Assembly (NCBI GenBank): GCA_027592025.1
Contig: JAQCIQ010000011.1
Location: 1-64,000 of the forward strand
Source of the DNA: Bacteroidota bacterium
GTDB taxonomy: Bacteria > Bacteroidota > Bacteroidia > Flavobacteriales > Flavobacteriaceae
Length of the DNA: 64,000 bases
Reading direction: 5' to 3'
The position numbers and the translations under genes were made by a program. Position 1 is the first letter of the stretch. Every line of letters starts with the position of its first letter. Shown piece by piece: positions 35,787 to 44,723 of this stretch. The notes beneath the pieces are model-generated. The model was not told the DNA's origin, did not search any database, and saw only the letters and a program-made list of their open reading frames with translations.

Positions 35787-38258
35787 ATGAAACAAATCAC
35801 TTCATTTCTTGCGGCATTTTTTATTACCTTTCTTCTGAGCGCTCAAACCTTGATGTCACCCTCCGAGTTTTTGGGATACGATATAGGCACTCAGTTTAGT
35901 CGTCACCATAGAGTGGTAGAATATTTTCAATATGTCGCTGCTCAGTATCCTGGCCAAGTTCAACTCAAACAGTATGGCTCGACCTATGAAGGACGGCCCT
36001 TGTATTTGGCCACAGTGACAAGTGCAAGCAATATGAGTCAAATTGAATCGATTAGAGCGACTCATTTATCTCAAACTGAATCGACTCAAAATTCGAGCAG
36101 CACTGGAGTGGTGTGGTTGAGCTTTAATGTTCATGGCAATGAAGCCTCGAGTACAGAAGCATCCATGCAAACGATTTTCGAGTTGCTGACCAAACATCAA
36201 GATTACTTGGACAATACGGTGGTCTTGATAGACCCTTGTGTGAATCCAGATGGACGTGACCGATATGCCAATTGGTTTAACCAACAAACAGGAAGTCCCT
36301 ATGACAACGACCCAGGATCCATTGAGCACAGTGAACCTTGGCCTGGCGGAAGACCCAACCATTACCTTTTCGATTTGAACAGAGACTGGACATGGGCCAG
36401 TCAAATCGAAACACAATATCGACTTAAGGTTTATCATCAATGGCTACCTCACGTACACGTGGATTTTCACGAGCAAGGCATCAATGAACCGTATTACTTC
36501 GCTCCTGCTGCAGAACCATTCCACGAAATTATTACCGATTGGCAAAGAGAATTTCAAACTCAAATCGGGAAAAATAACGCCAAATATTTTGACCAAAATG
36601 GATGGCTCTATTTCACACGAGAAAGGTTTGATTTGCTTTATCCTGCCTATGGAGATACCTATCCGACTTACCTTGGAGCCATAGGAATGACCTACGAGCA
36701 AGCTGGCCATGGCATGGGTGGACTAGGCGTAATCAATGACGAGGGCAAAGAGCTTACTCTGGTTGATCGTGTCAAACATCACACTGTAACGGGATTATCG
36801 ACTGTCGAAATGACTTCAAAAAACGCAGATCGATTGAACAAAGAATTCAAATCGTTTTTTGACAACAAAGAAATCGATGTAAAAAGTTATGTCCTCAGAG
36901 GCAACAAAGACAAAAAGCAGGCCTTAATGGATTTATTAGATAAGCACCAAATAAAATACGGCCAAGCCCAACAAGGTAGTGCCAGCGGATATGATTACAA
37001 CAACATGAAAAATGCTCAATGGCAATTGTCTTCTAACGATTTAGTAGTTCCAGCGACACAAGCCAAAGGCAAAATGATCAAGGTACTTTTTGAGGCCAAT
37101 GCGAAACTTTCGGACTCATTGACCTACGATATTACAGCATGGAGTTTGCCATATGCCTATGGCTTGAATGCCTTGGCCAGTCAAAAATCGGTCAATTTCA
37201 ACCCAGTTGTGGTGGACAAACCATCGAATTCAGCCAACTCAACTGCTGTCGGATACTTGGTTGAGTGGAATAGCTTGAGTGACGCCAAATTTCTAGCCGA
37301 CTTGCTTCGACAAAAAGTCAAGGTGAGATTTACTGAAAAACCAATGTCAACTGCGGGAAAATCGTTTAACCGGGGTACCTTAATTATTACCAGAGGCGAC
37401 AACGATCATCTTTCAAATTTCGATCAATTGGTCACTGACGTTGCTAACCTGCATTCGCGTCAATTGACAGTCGCTACTTCTGGATTCTCAACTTCTGGAC
37501 CCGATTTTGGTTCTCCAGATATCAAACTCGTCAATCCTCCCAAAGTGGCCATGTTGGCAGGTAACGGCACCTTTTCATTGAGTTATGGCGCGCTTTGGCA
37601 TTTCTTTGATCAGCAGTTAAAATATCCCGTCACTAGAATTGACACCAACGATTTTTCCTCAACTGATTTGAGCAAGTTTTCGACTCTGATCATTCCAGAA
37701 GGCTATTACGGCAGACAATTGAACGAGAGAAATATGGAAATGCTCAACGACTGGCTCTCCAAGGGAGGGAATATGATTGTTATTGGCCGTGCAGCCCAAT
37801 CTTTAGAAGGTCGAGATGGATTTGGTTTAAAGTCCAAAGAAAATAAACCTGATGAGTCAGACCCCCTATTGCCCTACGATAAACGAGAGCGCGAGAGCGC
37901 CAAGAATTTAATTACTGGTGCGATTTTCAAAATAAAACTTGACAATTCACACCCATTAGCATTTGGTTACGACGAGGACTATTTTTCTTTGAAACTCGAC
38001 AGCATGAGCTACGACTATTTGCAAACGGGTTATAATGTTGGTTATCTTACAGAAAATACTCAAAAAGCTTCTGGATTTGCAGGAAGTAAGGCCTTAAAAT
38101 CTATGAGTAAGACCTTGGTGTTCGGGGAAGAAAGTCACGGAAGAGGCAGTGTCATTTACATGATTGACAACCCCCTATTCCGCAGCTTTTGGGAAAATGG
38201 CAAGTTGCTGTTGTCCAATGCCATATTTTTTGTAAACAATAATATGCCCGAACTTTAA
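35787..38258 (+). CDS. Secreted M14 zinc carboxypeptidase with C-terminal GATase1-like domain
   Basis: An 823-aa exported protein with signal peptide MKQITSFLAAFFITFLLSAQ. The M14 domain (about 25-340) holds zinc ligands in NVHGNEASS (H116, E119) and DFHEQG (H228), and the catalytic Glu in TYEQAGHG (E304). The C-terminal part, from about residue 585, has the alpha/beta layout of a class I glutamine-amidotransferase-like domain (KVAMLAGNGTFSLSYGALW, STLIIPEGYYGRQL). A nucleophile Cys is not evident, so that part is probably structural. It digests peptides outside the cytoplasm. A strong hairpin terminator follows the gene, so it is probably monocistronic. Confidence 0.9.
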   Translation: MKQITSFLAAFFITFLLSAQTLMSPSEFLGYDIGTQFSRHHRVVEYFQYVAAQYPGQVQLKQYGSTYEGRPLYLATVTSASNMSQIESIRATHLSQTESTQNSSSTGVVWLSFNVHGNEASSTEASMQTIFELLTKHQDYLDNTVVLIDPCVNPDGRDRYANWFNQQTGSPYDNDPGSIEHSEPWPGGRPNHYLFDLNRDWTWASQIETQYRLKVYHQWLPHVHVDFHEQGINEPYYFAPAAEPFHEIITDWQREFQTQIGKNNAKYFDQNGWLYFTRERFDLLYPAYGDTYPTYLGAIGMTYEQAGHGMGGLGVINDEGKELTLVDRVKHHTVTGLSTVEMTSKNADRLNKEFKSFFDNKEIDVKSYVLRGNKDKKQALMDLLDKHQIKYGQAQQGSASGYDYNNMKNAQWQLSSNDLVVPATQAKGKMIKVLFEANAKLSDSLTYDITAWSLPYAYGLNALASQKSVNFNPVVVDKPSNSANSTAVGYLVEWNSLSDAKFLADLLRQKVKVRFTEKPMSTAGKSFNRGTLIITRGDNDHLSNFDQLVTDVANLHSRQLTVATSGFSTSGPDFGSPDIKLVNPPKVAMLAGNGTFSLSYGALWHFFDQQLKYPVTRIDTNDFSSTDLSKFSTLIIPEGYYGRQLNERNMEMLNDWLSKGGNMIVIGRAAQSLEGRDGFGLKSKENKPDESDPLLPYDKRERESAKNLITGAIFKIKLDNSHPLAFGYDEDYFSLKLDSMSYDYLQTGYNVGYLTENTQKASGFAGSKALKSMSKTLVFGEESHGRGSVIYMIDNPLFRSFWENGKLLLSNAIFFVNNNMPEL

Positions 38259-38280
38259 GTAGATTAAAAATCAAATGATT

Positions 38281-38317
38281 AATAGCGGAGGGCATAACCT
38301 CCGCTATTTATTTTTGT
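38281..38317 (+). terminator. Rho-independent terminator after the M14 peptidase gene
   Basis: AATAGCGGAGG (38281-38291), 6-nt loop, CCTCCGCTATT (38298-38308), then TATTTTTG. The 11-bp stem is perfect and followed by a T-rich stretch on the plus strand. Confidence 0.85.
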
Positions 38318-38383
38318 ATCAGTTAGTGACAAATCTTAAACCTTTTAAAGAAAGACTGGTCATACCAGAGTAATTTCATAATT

Positions 38384-39529
38384 ATGTACAAATCCATATC
38401 ATTCGCTGCTATAGTCCTTTTGGTGTCGTGCTCGTCCAGTGACGAACAAGCACAGGGGACAACAAATATCGCTGATGCATTGGCTGGTTTAAACCTTCCT
38501 TCAAGTCCCTACAACTACTCCAATCAAACAATTCCTGGTTATATTACGAAAGACAACACTCCCATTGGTCAATCCATAGACGACAATGTCGCGACACTTG
38601 GAAGGGTTCTTTTCTATGACACGAATTTATTTGTAAACAATAGTGTCTCTTGCGCCAGTTGTCATCAACCATCTTTAGCTTTTAGTGATGAAGATGTCCA
38701 AAGTTCTGGTTTGTCAGGAGGCCTAACTGGTAGGCATGCAATGCGATTGATTAATGCCAGATTTTCCAATGAGTCCCGTTTCTTTTGGGACGAACGTGCC
38801 GTCAATCTTGAAGATCAAGTAACCCAACCCATTCAAGATCATGTCGAAATGGGATTTAGCGGTACGGATGGAGACCCCAACCTCGACGATTTAATCACAA
38901 GATTGAATGGACTGAGTTATTATCCCGTACTATTCAACTATGCTTTTGACAGCAGCGAAATCAACGAAGAAAAAATTCAAAGGGCATTAGCCCAATTCGT
39001 GCGAGGCATTCAATCCTTTGATTCTAAATACGATGTTGGTCGAGCAAGTGCTCCTAATGACCTTGCGCCATTTTCAAACTATAGTGCCCAAGAAAATTTG
39101 GGCAAAACGCTTTTTTTGAATCCATCCAATATGGATGGCGCTGGATGTGCAGGATGTCATGCTCCACCTGAATTTTCTATCGATCCTCAATCGTTAAACA
39201 ACGGAATAATATCCTTGGCTGGTAGTGCTTTAGGAACCGATTTGACCAACACTCGAGCACCGTCCTTGAGAGATGTTACCAACGGTCAAGGCGTCATCAA
39301 TGGTCCATTGATGCACAACGGTGCGTTTACAGACTTATTACAAGTTGTGAATCACTACAACAATGTAACGGTCAATGCCAATATCGACAACCGCTTGCGT
39401 GGTCCAAACAATCAAGGACAACAATTGAACCTTACTGAAGCCGAAAAACTGGCCTTGGTGGCTTTTCTCAGCACACTTTCTGGAAGTAATGTCTATTCAG
39501 ACGTCAAATGGTCCAATCCTTTTCAGTAG
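38384..39529 (+). CDS. Di-haem cytochrome c peroxidase/MauG-like lipoprotein
   Basis: A 381-aa lipoprotein: MYKSISFAAIVLLVSCSSS ends in a lipobox cysteine (residue 16). Two haem c sites are seen, SCASCHQP (about residue 88) and GCAGCHAPP (about 257), as in bacterial di-haem peroxidases. Axial-ligand and interdomain motifs FFWDERAVNLEDQVTQPI and MHNGAFTDLLQVVNHY are present. It would reduce hydrogen peroxide in the periplasm or oxidise another protein. The first 50 residues after the lipobox are variable. It stands alone between a terminator and a glycosyltransferase gene. A small inverted repeat CTGGT-cat-ACCAG (38356-38368) upstream could be a regulator site. Confidence 0.88.
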   Translation: MYKSISFAAIVLLVSCSSSDEQAQGTTNIADALAGLNLPSSPYNYSNQTIPGYITKDNTPIGQSIDDNVATLGRVLFYDTNLFVNNSVSCASCHQPSLAFSDEDVQSSGLSGGLTGRHAMRLINARFSNESRFFWDERAVNLEDQVTQPIQDHVEMGFSGTDGDPNLDDLITRLNGLSYYPVLFNYAFDSSEINEEKIQRALAQFVRGIQSFDSKYDVGRASAPNDLAPFSNYSAQENLGKTLFLNPSNMDGAGCAGCHAPPEFSIDPQSLNNGIISLAGSALGTDLTNTRAPSLRDVTNGQGVINGPLMHNGAFTDLLQVVNHYNNVTVNANIDNRLRGPNNQGQQLNLTEAEKLALVAFLSTLSGSNVYSDVKWSNPFQ

Positions 39530-39620
39530 AAGAACTTTATCCTGGTGGATTTTTGACTTAAACTACTGTTGAGTTTCCCAAAAGCAATAACTTGCAGCAG
39601 CATTAAACGCAGTTGTAACA

Positions 39621-40577
39621 TTGCCTATTTTGGAAAATCCTGAACTTTCTGTTGTCATACCTGTTCACAACGAAATGGAGAACATCCTTCCTTTGAGCAA
39701 TAAGCTTTTGGAGGTACTCCAAGATTTTTCATCCGAACTCATTTTTGTTGATGACGGGTCCACAGATGGAACTATCAGAAATATTAAAGCAATTACAAAC
39801 TCAAGAATCACCTTGGTAGAATTGAATAAAAGATTTGGGCAAAGTATAGCTTTAGCGCGTGGTATTGAGATTGCTAGGGGAAAATATATAGTGACAATTG
39901 ACGGAGACCTACAAAATGACCCCAAAGACATTCCAAAACTTTTAGAGCTGATCCAGACCAACCAATGGGATTTGATAACGGGAATTCGAATGAACCGACA
40001 AGACAACATCATAAGAACAGTCCCTTCTGTGGTTGCCAATGCTATAGTGAGATTTTCCACACGTCTAAGGGTCAAAGACTTGGGATGTGGCCTAAAAGTT
40101 TTTAATGCAGAATTGGCCAAATCGCTTCCGTTTTACGGTGAGCAGCATCGGTACATTACACTAATAGCGCACCTTAAAGGCGCCCGTATCTCAGAAACAC
40201 CCATTTCACATCATCCGCGTCTTTCTGGCGCATCCAAATACAATTTAGGTCGCACGTTCAGGGTTGTGGGTGATTTGATGATCATTCTATTGCAAAATAA
40301 AAACCTTAAACTATTACTCTCTTCCTTGGGTTTGATTGGTGGGATATTCTTTGCAATAGGCTGTGCAGTCGGACTATATTTAGTATTTTTAAGCCCTATG
40401 CAGGGAACAGGTTCGGACATTTATTGGATTTGGATAGGAATGCTCAATGCGGTCTTCGGACTGCATTTATTTGGTTTAGGTTTGCTTTACAAATCAAGAG
40501 AAAAGTCTTTTGAAGAGTCGATTCAAGGTAAAGTTGGGCAGGTTAAAACAGTAACTACTCTCTATGTCGGCTCGTAA
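39621..40577 (+). CDS. Polyprenyl-phosphate glycosyltransferase (GT2, DPM1/GtrB-like) with two C-terminal TM segments
   Basis: A GT2 enzyme of 318 aa starting with TTG at 39621 (or TTG at 39630, 315 aa); no ATG fits, because PELSVVIPVHNE starts the fold. Marks are FVDDGSTDGT, DGDLQNDP (DxD), and GCGLKVFNAE. Two TM segments lie near the C-terminus (about 232-256 and 268-290). GtrB-type enzymes put a sugar on undecaprenyl or polyprenyl phosphate on the cytosolic face. The stop overlaps the next gene, a flippase-like membrane protein, by 14 bp. The donor sugar is unknown. Confidence 0.85.
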   Translation: MPILENPELSVVIPVHNEMENILPLSNKLLEVLQDFSSELIFVDDGSTDGTIRNIKAITNSRITLVELNKRFGQSIALARGIEIARGKYIVTIDGDLQNDPKDIPKLLELIQTNQWDLITGIRMNRQDNIIRTVPSVVANAIVRFSTRLRVKDLGCGLKVFNAELAKSLPFYGEQHRYITLIAHLKGARISETPISHHPRLSGASKYNLGRTFRVVGDLMIILLQNKNLKLLLSSLGLIGGIFFAIGCAVGLYLVFLSPMQGTGSDIYWIWIGMLNAVFGLHLFGLGLLYKSREKSFEESIQGKVGQVKTVTTLYVGS

Positions 40578-41433
40578 AATAGTAGGAAAGATTTTTCAAC
40601 TCGGCATCACTGCATTCTGTGTTTACTATACGGTAAGTAACATCAATGGATCTCAATTGTTGGTATCTCTTCACAACACACAGTTACCTTACATCGCAGC
40701 TGCACTTCTCTTGTTTGTTTTATCTCAAGCTGTTTCTTCCTTCCGTCTGTATAACATTTTCAGACTATTCCATTGCCGTATTTCTTGGCAAACCAACCTG
40801 AAACTTTATGCAGCTGGACTATTCTATAATTTCTTTCTCCCAGGAGGTGTAGGTGGCGATGCCTATAAAGGCTATCGCTTGCGACAGATATTAGCATGGC
40901 CCGGCAAACAGATTTTGAAGATGCTGTTTCTCGACAGAGCTATTGGTTTTGGTGTTTTGGGGGTGATGATTGTGGTTTTAGACAAGGCTGGAATGATAAC
41001 ACCCCTATTCGAATTAAGACTTTTCTTTGGTGTAGTTTTAGCTGTTGCGGGATATACTATAACCAAATATTTGTTCAAAAGTCAGCATGTCTATTGGCTC
41101 ACATTTGGATTTTCTGTGCTAGCACAACTTCTCCAAATTTCGGCAGTCATCTTGATTATTAAGGGAATGGGAATTCAAAGCTCGGTTGGGCTAATGGTCT
41201 GGATATTTTTAATTTCTTCAGCAGCTGGAATCATTTCGTTTGCTGGAATTGGTGTAAGAGAATTTTTATTTTTGAGTAGTGCCAGCATTCTTGAACTTTC
41301 TGGAGAAACGTCTGCTACTGTTGGACTTTGGATTTCCATCATTGGGGCCATTGTATCTTTTATGGGAGGCTTTTTTATTCTTTTTCCTAAACGACAACAA
41401 CTAGAAAGTGAAGTCAGCTTGAAAGCCGATTAG
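40564..41433 (+). CDS. Lysylphosphatidylglycerol synthase/flippase-type membrane protein (AglD/MprF-like TM domain)
   Basis: A 289-aa protein with about 7-8 TM segments and the typical motif YNFFLPGGVGGDAYKGYRLR, where the FLPG-GGD core identifies the LPG_synthase_TM family (AglD, MprF N-terminal part). There is no C-terminal lysyltransferase domain, so it does not make lysyl-PG itself. Overlap with the GT2 gene suggests it flips or positions the lipid-linked sugar that enzyme makes. This pairing is inference; family members carry out several lipid flipping functions. It ends 4 bp inside the convergent rimO. Confidence 0.85.
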   Translation: MSARKIVGKIFQLGITAFCVYYTVSNINGSQLLVSLHNTQLPYIAAALLLFVLSQAVSSFRLYNIFRLFHCRISWQTNLKLYAAGLFYNFFLPGGVGGDAYKGYRLRQILAWPGKQILKMLFLDRAIGFGVLGVMIVVLDKAGMITPLFELRLFFGVVLAVAGYTITKYLFKSQHVYWLTFGFSVLAQLLQISAVILIIKGMGIQSSVGLMVWIFLISSAAGIISFAGIGVREFLFLSSASILELSGETSATVGLWISIIGAIVSFMGGFFILFPKRQQLESEVSLKAD

Positions 41434-42734
41434 TATTTCAACACACCGTAAAGGTCGTAATCAGCAGCTTCCTGAATTTGAACTTCTACAAAAGTACCAG
41501 GAGATAAATAAGCTTCAACATTCGAAATATGGACCAAATTATCGACGTCAGGGGAATCAAATTCCGTACGACCCACATAATATTGACCCTCTTTTCTGTC
41601 TATCATGACTTTTAAGACTTGTCCTACTTTCTGCTGATTGAGCTCCCAAGAAATTTGTGACTGAATTTCCATGATCTCATTGGCTCTCTGTTGTTTAACC
41701 TCAGTTGGGACATCATCAACCAATTCAAAAGCCTTAGTATCTTCTTCATGAGAATATTGAAAACAACCCAAACGTTCAAAACGCATCTCCTGAACCCAAT
41801 TTTTAAGCAATTGAAAATCTGCCTCAGTTTCTCCAGGATACCCAACGATTAAAGTCGTACGGATAGCCATATCGGGCACGGCTAAACGGAATTCTTTGAG
41901 TAATGCGGTTGTTTTGGCCATGGTAGTACCGCGTCTCATACTTTTCAAAACACTGTCGGAAATATGTTGGAGTGGAATGTCGATATAATTGCAAATTTTG
42001 GGCTCGTTTCGCATGATATCTAATACCTCCATAGGAAAACCCGTTGGAAAGGCGTAATGCAAGCGAATCCACTCAATACCATTGACTTTTACCAACGCCT
42101 TTAGTAAATCTGCCAATCGACGTTCTTTGTAAAGATCTAATCCGTAATAAGTTAGATCCTGAGCAATTAGAATAAGTTCCTTCACGCCTTTTGCGGCAAG
42201 TTTTTCGGCTTCCATCACTAAATCCTCTATGGGGGTCGATCTGTGCTTCCCTCTCATCAGCGGTATTGCACAAAAACTACAAGGACGATCGCAACCTTCT
42301 GCAATTTTCAAATAGGCGAAGTTCCTTGGAGTGGTAGTCATGCGTTCACCGACAAGTTCGTGTTTGTAGTCGGCGCCAAGCGCGCTGAGCAACTGTGGCA
42401 ATTCGGTTGTTCCAAAATACTGATCCACATCAGGAATTTCTTTAATCAAGTCCGGCTTATAACGCTCACTCAAACAGCCAGTAACAAATACCTTGTCCAC
42501 CAGTCCATCTTGTTTTTTTTGAACATATTCGAGAATTGTATTGACACTCTCTTCTTTGGCGTTATCAATAAACCCACAAGTATTTATAACCACAATATTA
42601 CCTTCACCTTCATGGACAACATCCTTTCCATTGGCGTGCAACTGCCCTAGTAGCACTTCACTATCATAGGTGTTTTTGCTGCACCCAAGAGTGATGACAT
42701 TGATGGTGTTTTTTACTATGGTCTTTGTTCTCAA
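41430..42734 (-). CDS. rimO: Ribosomal protein S12 methylthiotransferase RimO
   Basis: RimO is a radical SAM enzyme that adds a methylthio group to an aspartate of ribosomal protein S12. It has 434 aa. The N-terminal MTTase domain has cluster cysteines C18 (TLGCSKN), C53 and C87; the radical SAM site is C148-x3-C152-x2-C155 (CDRPCSFC); the C-terminal TRAM domain closes the protein. The start is TTG at 42734: MRTKTIVKNTINVITLGC fits family N-termini and no ATG lies near. It is convergent with the flippase-like gene. A terminator of the upstream ribosomal operon lies 10 bp before it, so it needs its own promoter. Confidence 0.95.
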   Translation of the reverse strand: MRTKTIVKNTINVITLGCSKNTYDSEVLLGQLHANGKDVVHEGEGNIVVINTCGFIDNAKEESVNTILEYVQKKQDGLVDKVFVTGCLSERYKPDLIKEIPDVDQYFGTTELPQLLSALGADYKHELVGERMTTTPRNFAYLKIAEGCDRPCSFCAIPLMRGKHRSTPIEDLVMEAEKLAAKGVKELILIAQDLTYYGLDLYKERRLADLLKALVKVNGIEWIRLHYAFPTGFPMEVLDIMRNEPKICNYIDIPLQHISDSVLKSMRRGTTMAKTTALLKEFRLAVPDMAIRTTLIVGYPGETEADFQLLKNWVQEMRFERLGCFQYSHEEDTKAFELVDDVPTEVKQQRANEIMEIQSQISWELNQQKVGQVLKVMIDRKEGQYYVGRTEFDSPDVDNLVHISNVEAYLSPGTFVEVQIQEAADYDLYGVLKY

Positions 42735-42743
42735 AATTTAAAT

Positions 42744-42785
42744 GTGTAAAAAAAGAAAAGCTGCTTCCGAAACAAAAGCAGCTTT
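42744..42785 (-). terminator. Terminator of the rpmB-rpmG-DUF4295 operon
   Basis: On the minus strand AAAGCTGCTT (42785-42776), 9-nt loop, AAGCAGCTTT (42766-42757), then TCTTTTTTT. The stem is perfect over 10 bp and the U tract lies on the correct side for the minus strand. Confidence 0.85.
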
Positions 42786-42806
42786 AATTTTCATTAAAAC
42801 GTCAAC

Positions 42807-42959
42807 TTATTTTTTCTTGAAAAAGTTGTCTACTTCTTCAGGTATCATAATGCTTTCAACAAAGGTATAAGCACCAGACTTAGGTGATTTTACCATGTTA
42901 ATCGCTTTGGTTAATCGATTTGATCCAGTTTGTAAGGTTGCTACAGATTTTTTTGCCAT
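42807..42959 (-). CDS. DUF4295 family small protein
   Basis: A 50-aa protein read directly from the minus strand: it begins MAKKSVATLQTGSNRL and ends VDNFFKKK. It matches DUF4295, a Bacteroidota-only family almost always placed after L28 and L33. It is very basic at the N-terminus, so a ribosome-associated role is likely but unproven. It is 7 bp from rpmG and is followed after 22 bp by the operon terminator. Confidence 0.88.
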   Translation of the reverse strand: MAKKSVATLQTGSNRLTKAINMVKSPKSGAYTFVESIMIPEEVDNFFKKK

Positions 42960-42966
42960 GATTCAA

Positions 42967-43149
42967 TTATTTAATTTCCTTGTGAACGGTCATGCGCTTA
43001 AGAATCGGATTGAATTTCTTAATTTCCATGCGATCTGGAGTGTTCTTTTTGTTTTTAGTGGTAATGTACCTTGATGTTCCTGGCATACCAGATTCTTTAT
43101 GCTCTGTGCATTCTAGAATAACTTGTACGCGATTGCCTTTTTTAGCCAT
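42967..43149 (-). CDS. rpmG: 50S ribosomal protein L33
   Basis: L33 has 60 aa: [19 protein letters not shown] start, [20 protein letters not shown] core (20 residues), and a [10 protein letters not shown] end. Only C14 remains, so the zinc-binding CxxC pairs of the zinc form are missing (C- type). It lies between rpmB (18 bp) and the DUF4295 gene. Confidence 0.95.
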   Translation of the reverse strand: MAKKGNRVQVILECTEHKESGMPGTSRYITTKNKKNTPDRMEIKKFNPILKRMTVHKEIK

Positions 43150-43167
43150 GACTAAATTATCTTAATA

Positions 43168-43404
43168 TTATTTTATAAAGCCTTTTTGACGAGCATCTTT
43201 GAGTGCCGCTGCAATACCAATTTTGTTGATGGTTTTCAAGGCAGATGTAGACACTTTTAAAGTGATCCAACTATCTTCTTCTGGAATGTAGAAGCGCTTT
43301 TTGATCAAATTAACACCAAAGGTGCGTTTAGTTTTATTCATGGCATGGGAAACATTGTTTCCTGTCATTGCCTTTTTTCCAGTAAGTTCACAAACTCTTG
43401 ACAT
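43168..43404 (-). CDS. rpmB: 50S ribosomal protein L28
   Basis: L28 has 78 aa: MSRVCELTGKKAMTGNNVSH start, KRTFGVNLIKKRFYIP, and KVSTSALKTINKIGI. It heads the rpmB-rpmG-DUF4295 operon. It carries a single Cys (C5), so it is the C- form. The promoter with perfect elements lies just upstream and inside the 3' end of cinA. Confidence 0.96.
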   Translation of the reverse strand: MSRVCELTGKKAMTGNNVSHAMNKTKRTFGVNLIKKRFYIPEEDSWITLKVSTSALKTINKIGIAAALKDARQKGFIK

Positions 43405-43431
43405 GGCGTTCCTTTTAATTCAAACAGGGCG

Positions 43432-43462
43432 CAAATCTAGTAAATTTATACGTCCCCTCAAA
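43432..43462 (-). promoter_or_regulatory. Perfect Bacteroidota promoter of rpmB
   Basis: On the minus strand TTTG (43462-43459), 19 bp, then TAGATTTG (43439-43432): a complete match to TTTG-N19-TAnnTTTG. Its -33 element overlaps the last codons of cinA (stop at 43458-43460). The leader is about 23 nt to the ATG at 43404. Confidence 0.75.
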
Positions 43463-44720
43463 CTTCTTTTGAAGCATTTTTTAATAATTCGTTGTAGAGC
43501 AGTTCAAACGCCTTATTTATGGCCTTGTTTATTACCCTTTCCCTACTGTTTCCAAACTGAAAGCTGTAGGAGTCAACCCCTGTTGGAGTAGCCAATGCCA
43601 TGCAAACAGTTCCTACAGACACTCTGCCTTCTGAAGTGGTAGGGCCAGCATTTCCCGTTGTAGAAATGGCGTAATCGGATTTAAATAAAATCTTGGCCTT
43701 GTGTGCCATTTGAATGGCTACTTCTTCACTCACCACTCCATGGTCCTTGATCAACTGTCCTTCAACTCCGAGCACTTGCTCCTTGATTGAAGTAGCATAG
43801 CTCACCAGACCTCCAACAAAATATCTGGAGGCACCTGGAAACGAAGTCAGTCGCTCGGCAATCGCACCGCCAGTGCAACTTTCGGCTAGTGACAAGGTTT
43901 GACTGTTCTTAACCAGCATTTCTCCAATAATCGTTTCAATAGACCGATCGTCCTCAAAACCTACAAAAATATCCTCAATCAACGGCAATAACTCGTCAAT
44001 TGCTGTTTGCACTTTTGATTCTACAAGCTGTTTGTCATGGTGGGTAGAAGACAGCCGCAAGCGAACTCTTCCTAGATTAGGTAAATAGGCCAGCTTTATT
44101 GATGGATCGAGACGATTTTCCCAATCAACAATGCGTTCTGCAATCATGCTCTCACCCATACCTTGAGTGAGCAATGTTCTGTTGACAATTACAGGCAATT
44201 GAAATCGTTGAATCAATCGCGGCAACAATTCCGTTGTCACAATTGACTTCATTTCATATGGCACCCCCGGCATAGACACAAATACAGTCTGGTCTTTTTC
44301 GATCCACATGCCTGGGGCACTTCCGTTTTGATTGGTCAATATCTCAGCTTTGGACAGTACCATTGCCTGATCCTTATTGACTTGTAACAACGGTTGTTTG
44401 ATAAAAGATTTCCAAAGGTCTTCAATATGACTCAAAACTTTTTGACTCAAAACCAAAGTATCTTGAAAAAATTCTGCCAAAGTCTTTTTGGTAATATCGT
44501 CCTTTGTAGGGCCTAAACCGCCTGTGATGAGAACCAAATCAACTCTAGAATTGGCCAACTGAAGGGCAGAAAGAATAGCAGTTCTGTCATCGCCAATTGA
44601 AGTGATATACTTGACCTGTACACCTATTTTAGACAAAGATTTTCCGATATAGGCTGAATTGCTGTCGACAATTTGACCGATAAGAATTTCGTCGCCAATT
44701 GTAATAATTTCAGCGCGCAT
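43458..44720 (-). CDS. cinA: CinA-family nicotinamide-nucleotide amidohydrolase
   Basis: A 420-aa two-domain protein. The N-terminal COG1058/MoCF-like domain (1-170) has ITIGDEILIGQIVDSNSAYI and LITGGLGPTKDDITKKTLAE, and hydrolyses ADP-ribose or FAD-like compounds in homologues. The C-terminal CinA domain (about 255-415), with LSLAESCTGGAIAERLTSFP and GNAGPT, removes the amide of NMN to recycle NAD. It is the last gene of exonuclease-FAH hydrolase-cinA, with 3 bp to the FAH gene. The old 'competence/damage-inducible' label is not supported by context here. Confidence 0.93.
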   Translation of the reverse strand: MRAEIITIGDEILIGQIVDSNSAYIGKSLSKIGVQVKYITSIGDDRTAILSALQLANSRVDLVLITGGLGPTKDDITKKTLAEFFQDTLVLSQKVLSHIEDLWKSFIKQPLLQVNKDQAMVLSKAEILTNQNGSAPGMWIEKDQTVFVSMPGVPYEMKSIVTTELLPRLIQRFQLPVIVNRTLLTQGMGESMIAERIVDWENRLDPSIKLAYLPNLGRVRLRLSSTHHDKQLVESKVQTAIDELLPLIEDIFVGFEDDRSIETIIGEMLVKNSQTLSLAESCTGGAIAERLTSFPGASRYFVGGLVSYATSIKEQVLGVEGQLIKDHGVVSEEVAIQMAHKAKILFKSDYAISTTGNAGPTTSEGRVSVGTVCMALATPTGVDSYSFQFGNSRERVINKAINKAFELLYNELLKNASKEV

Positions 44721-44723
44721 AAT

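Noticed and set aside
38356-38368. CTGGT-cat-ACCAG inverted repeat before the peroxidase
   Set aside because: Too short (5-bp arms) to claim as an operator without other copies; mentioned only in the gene entry.
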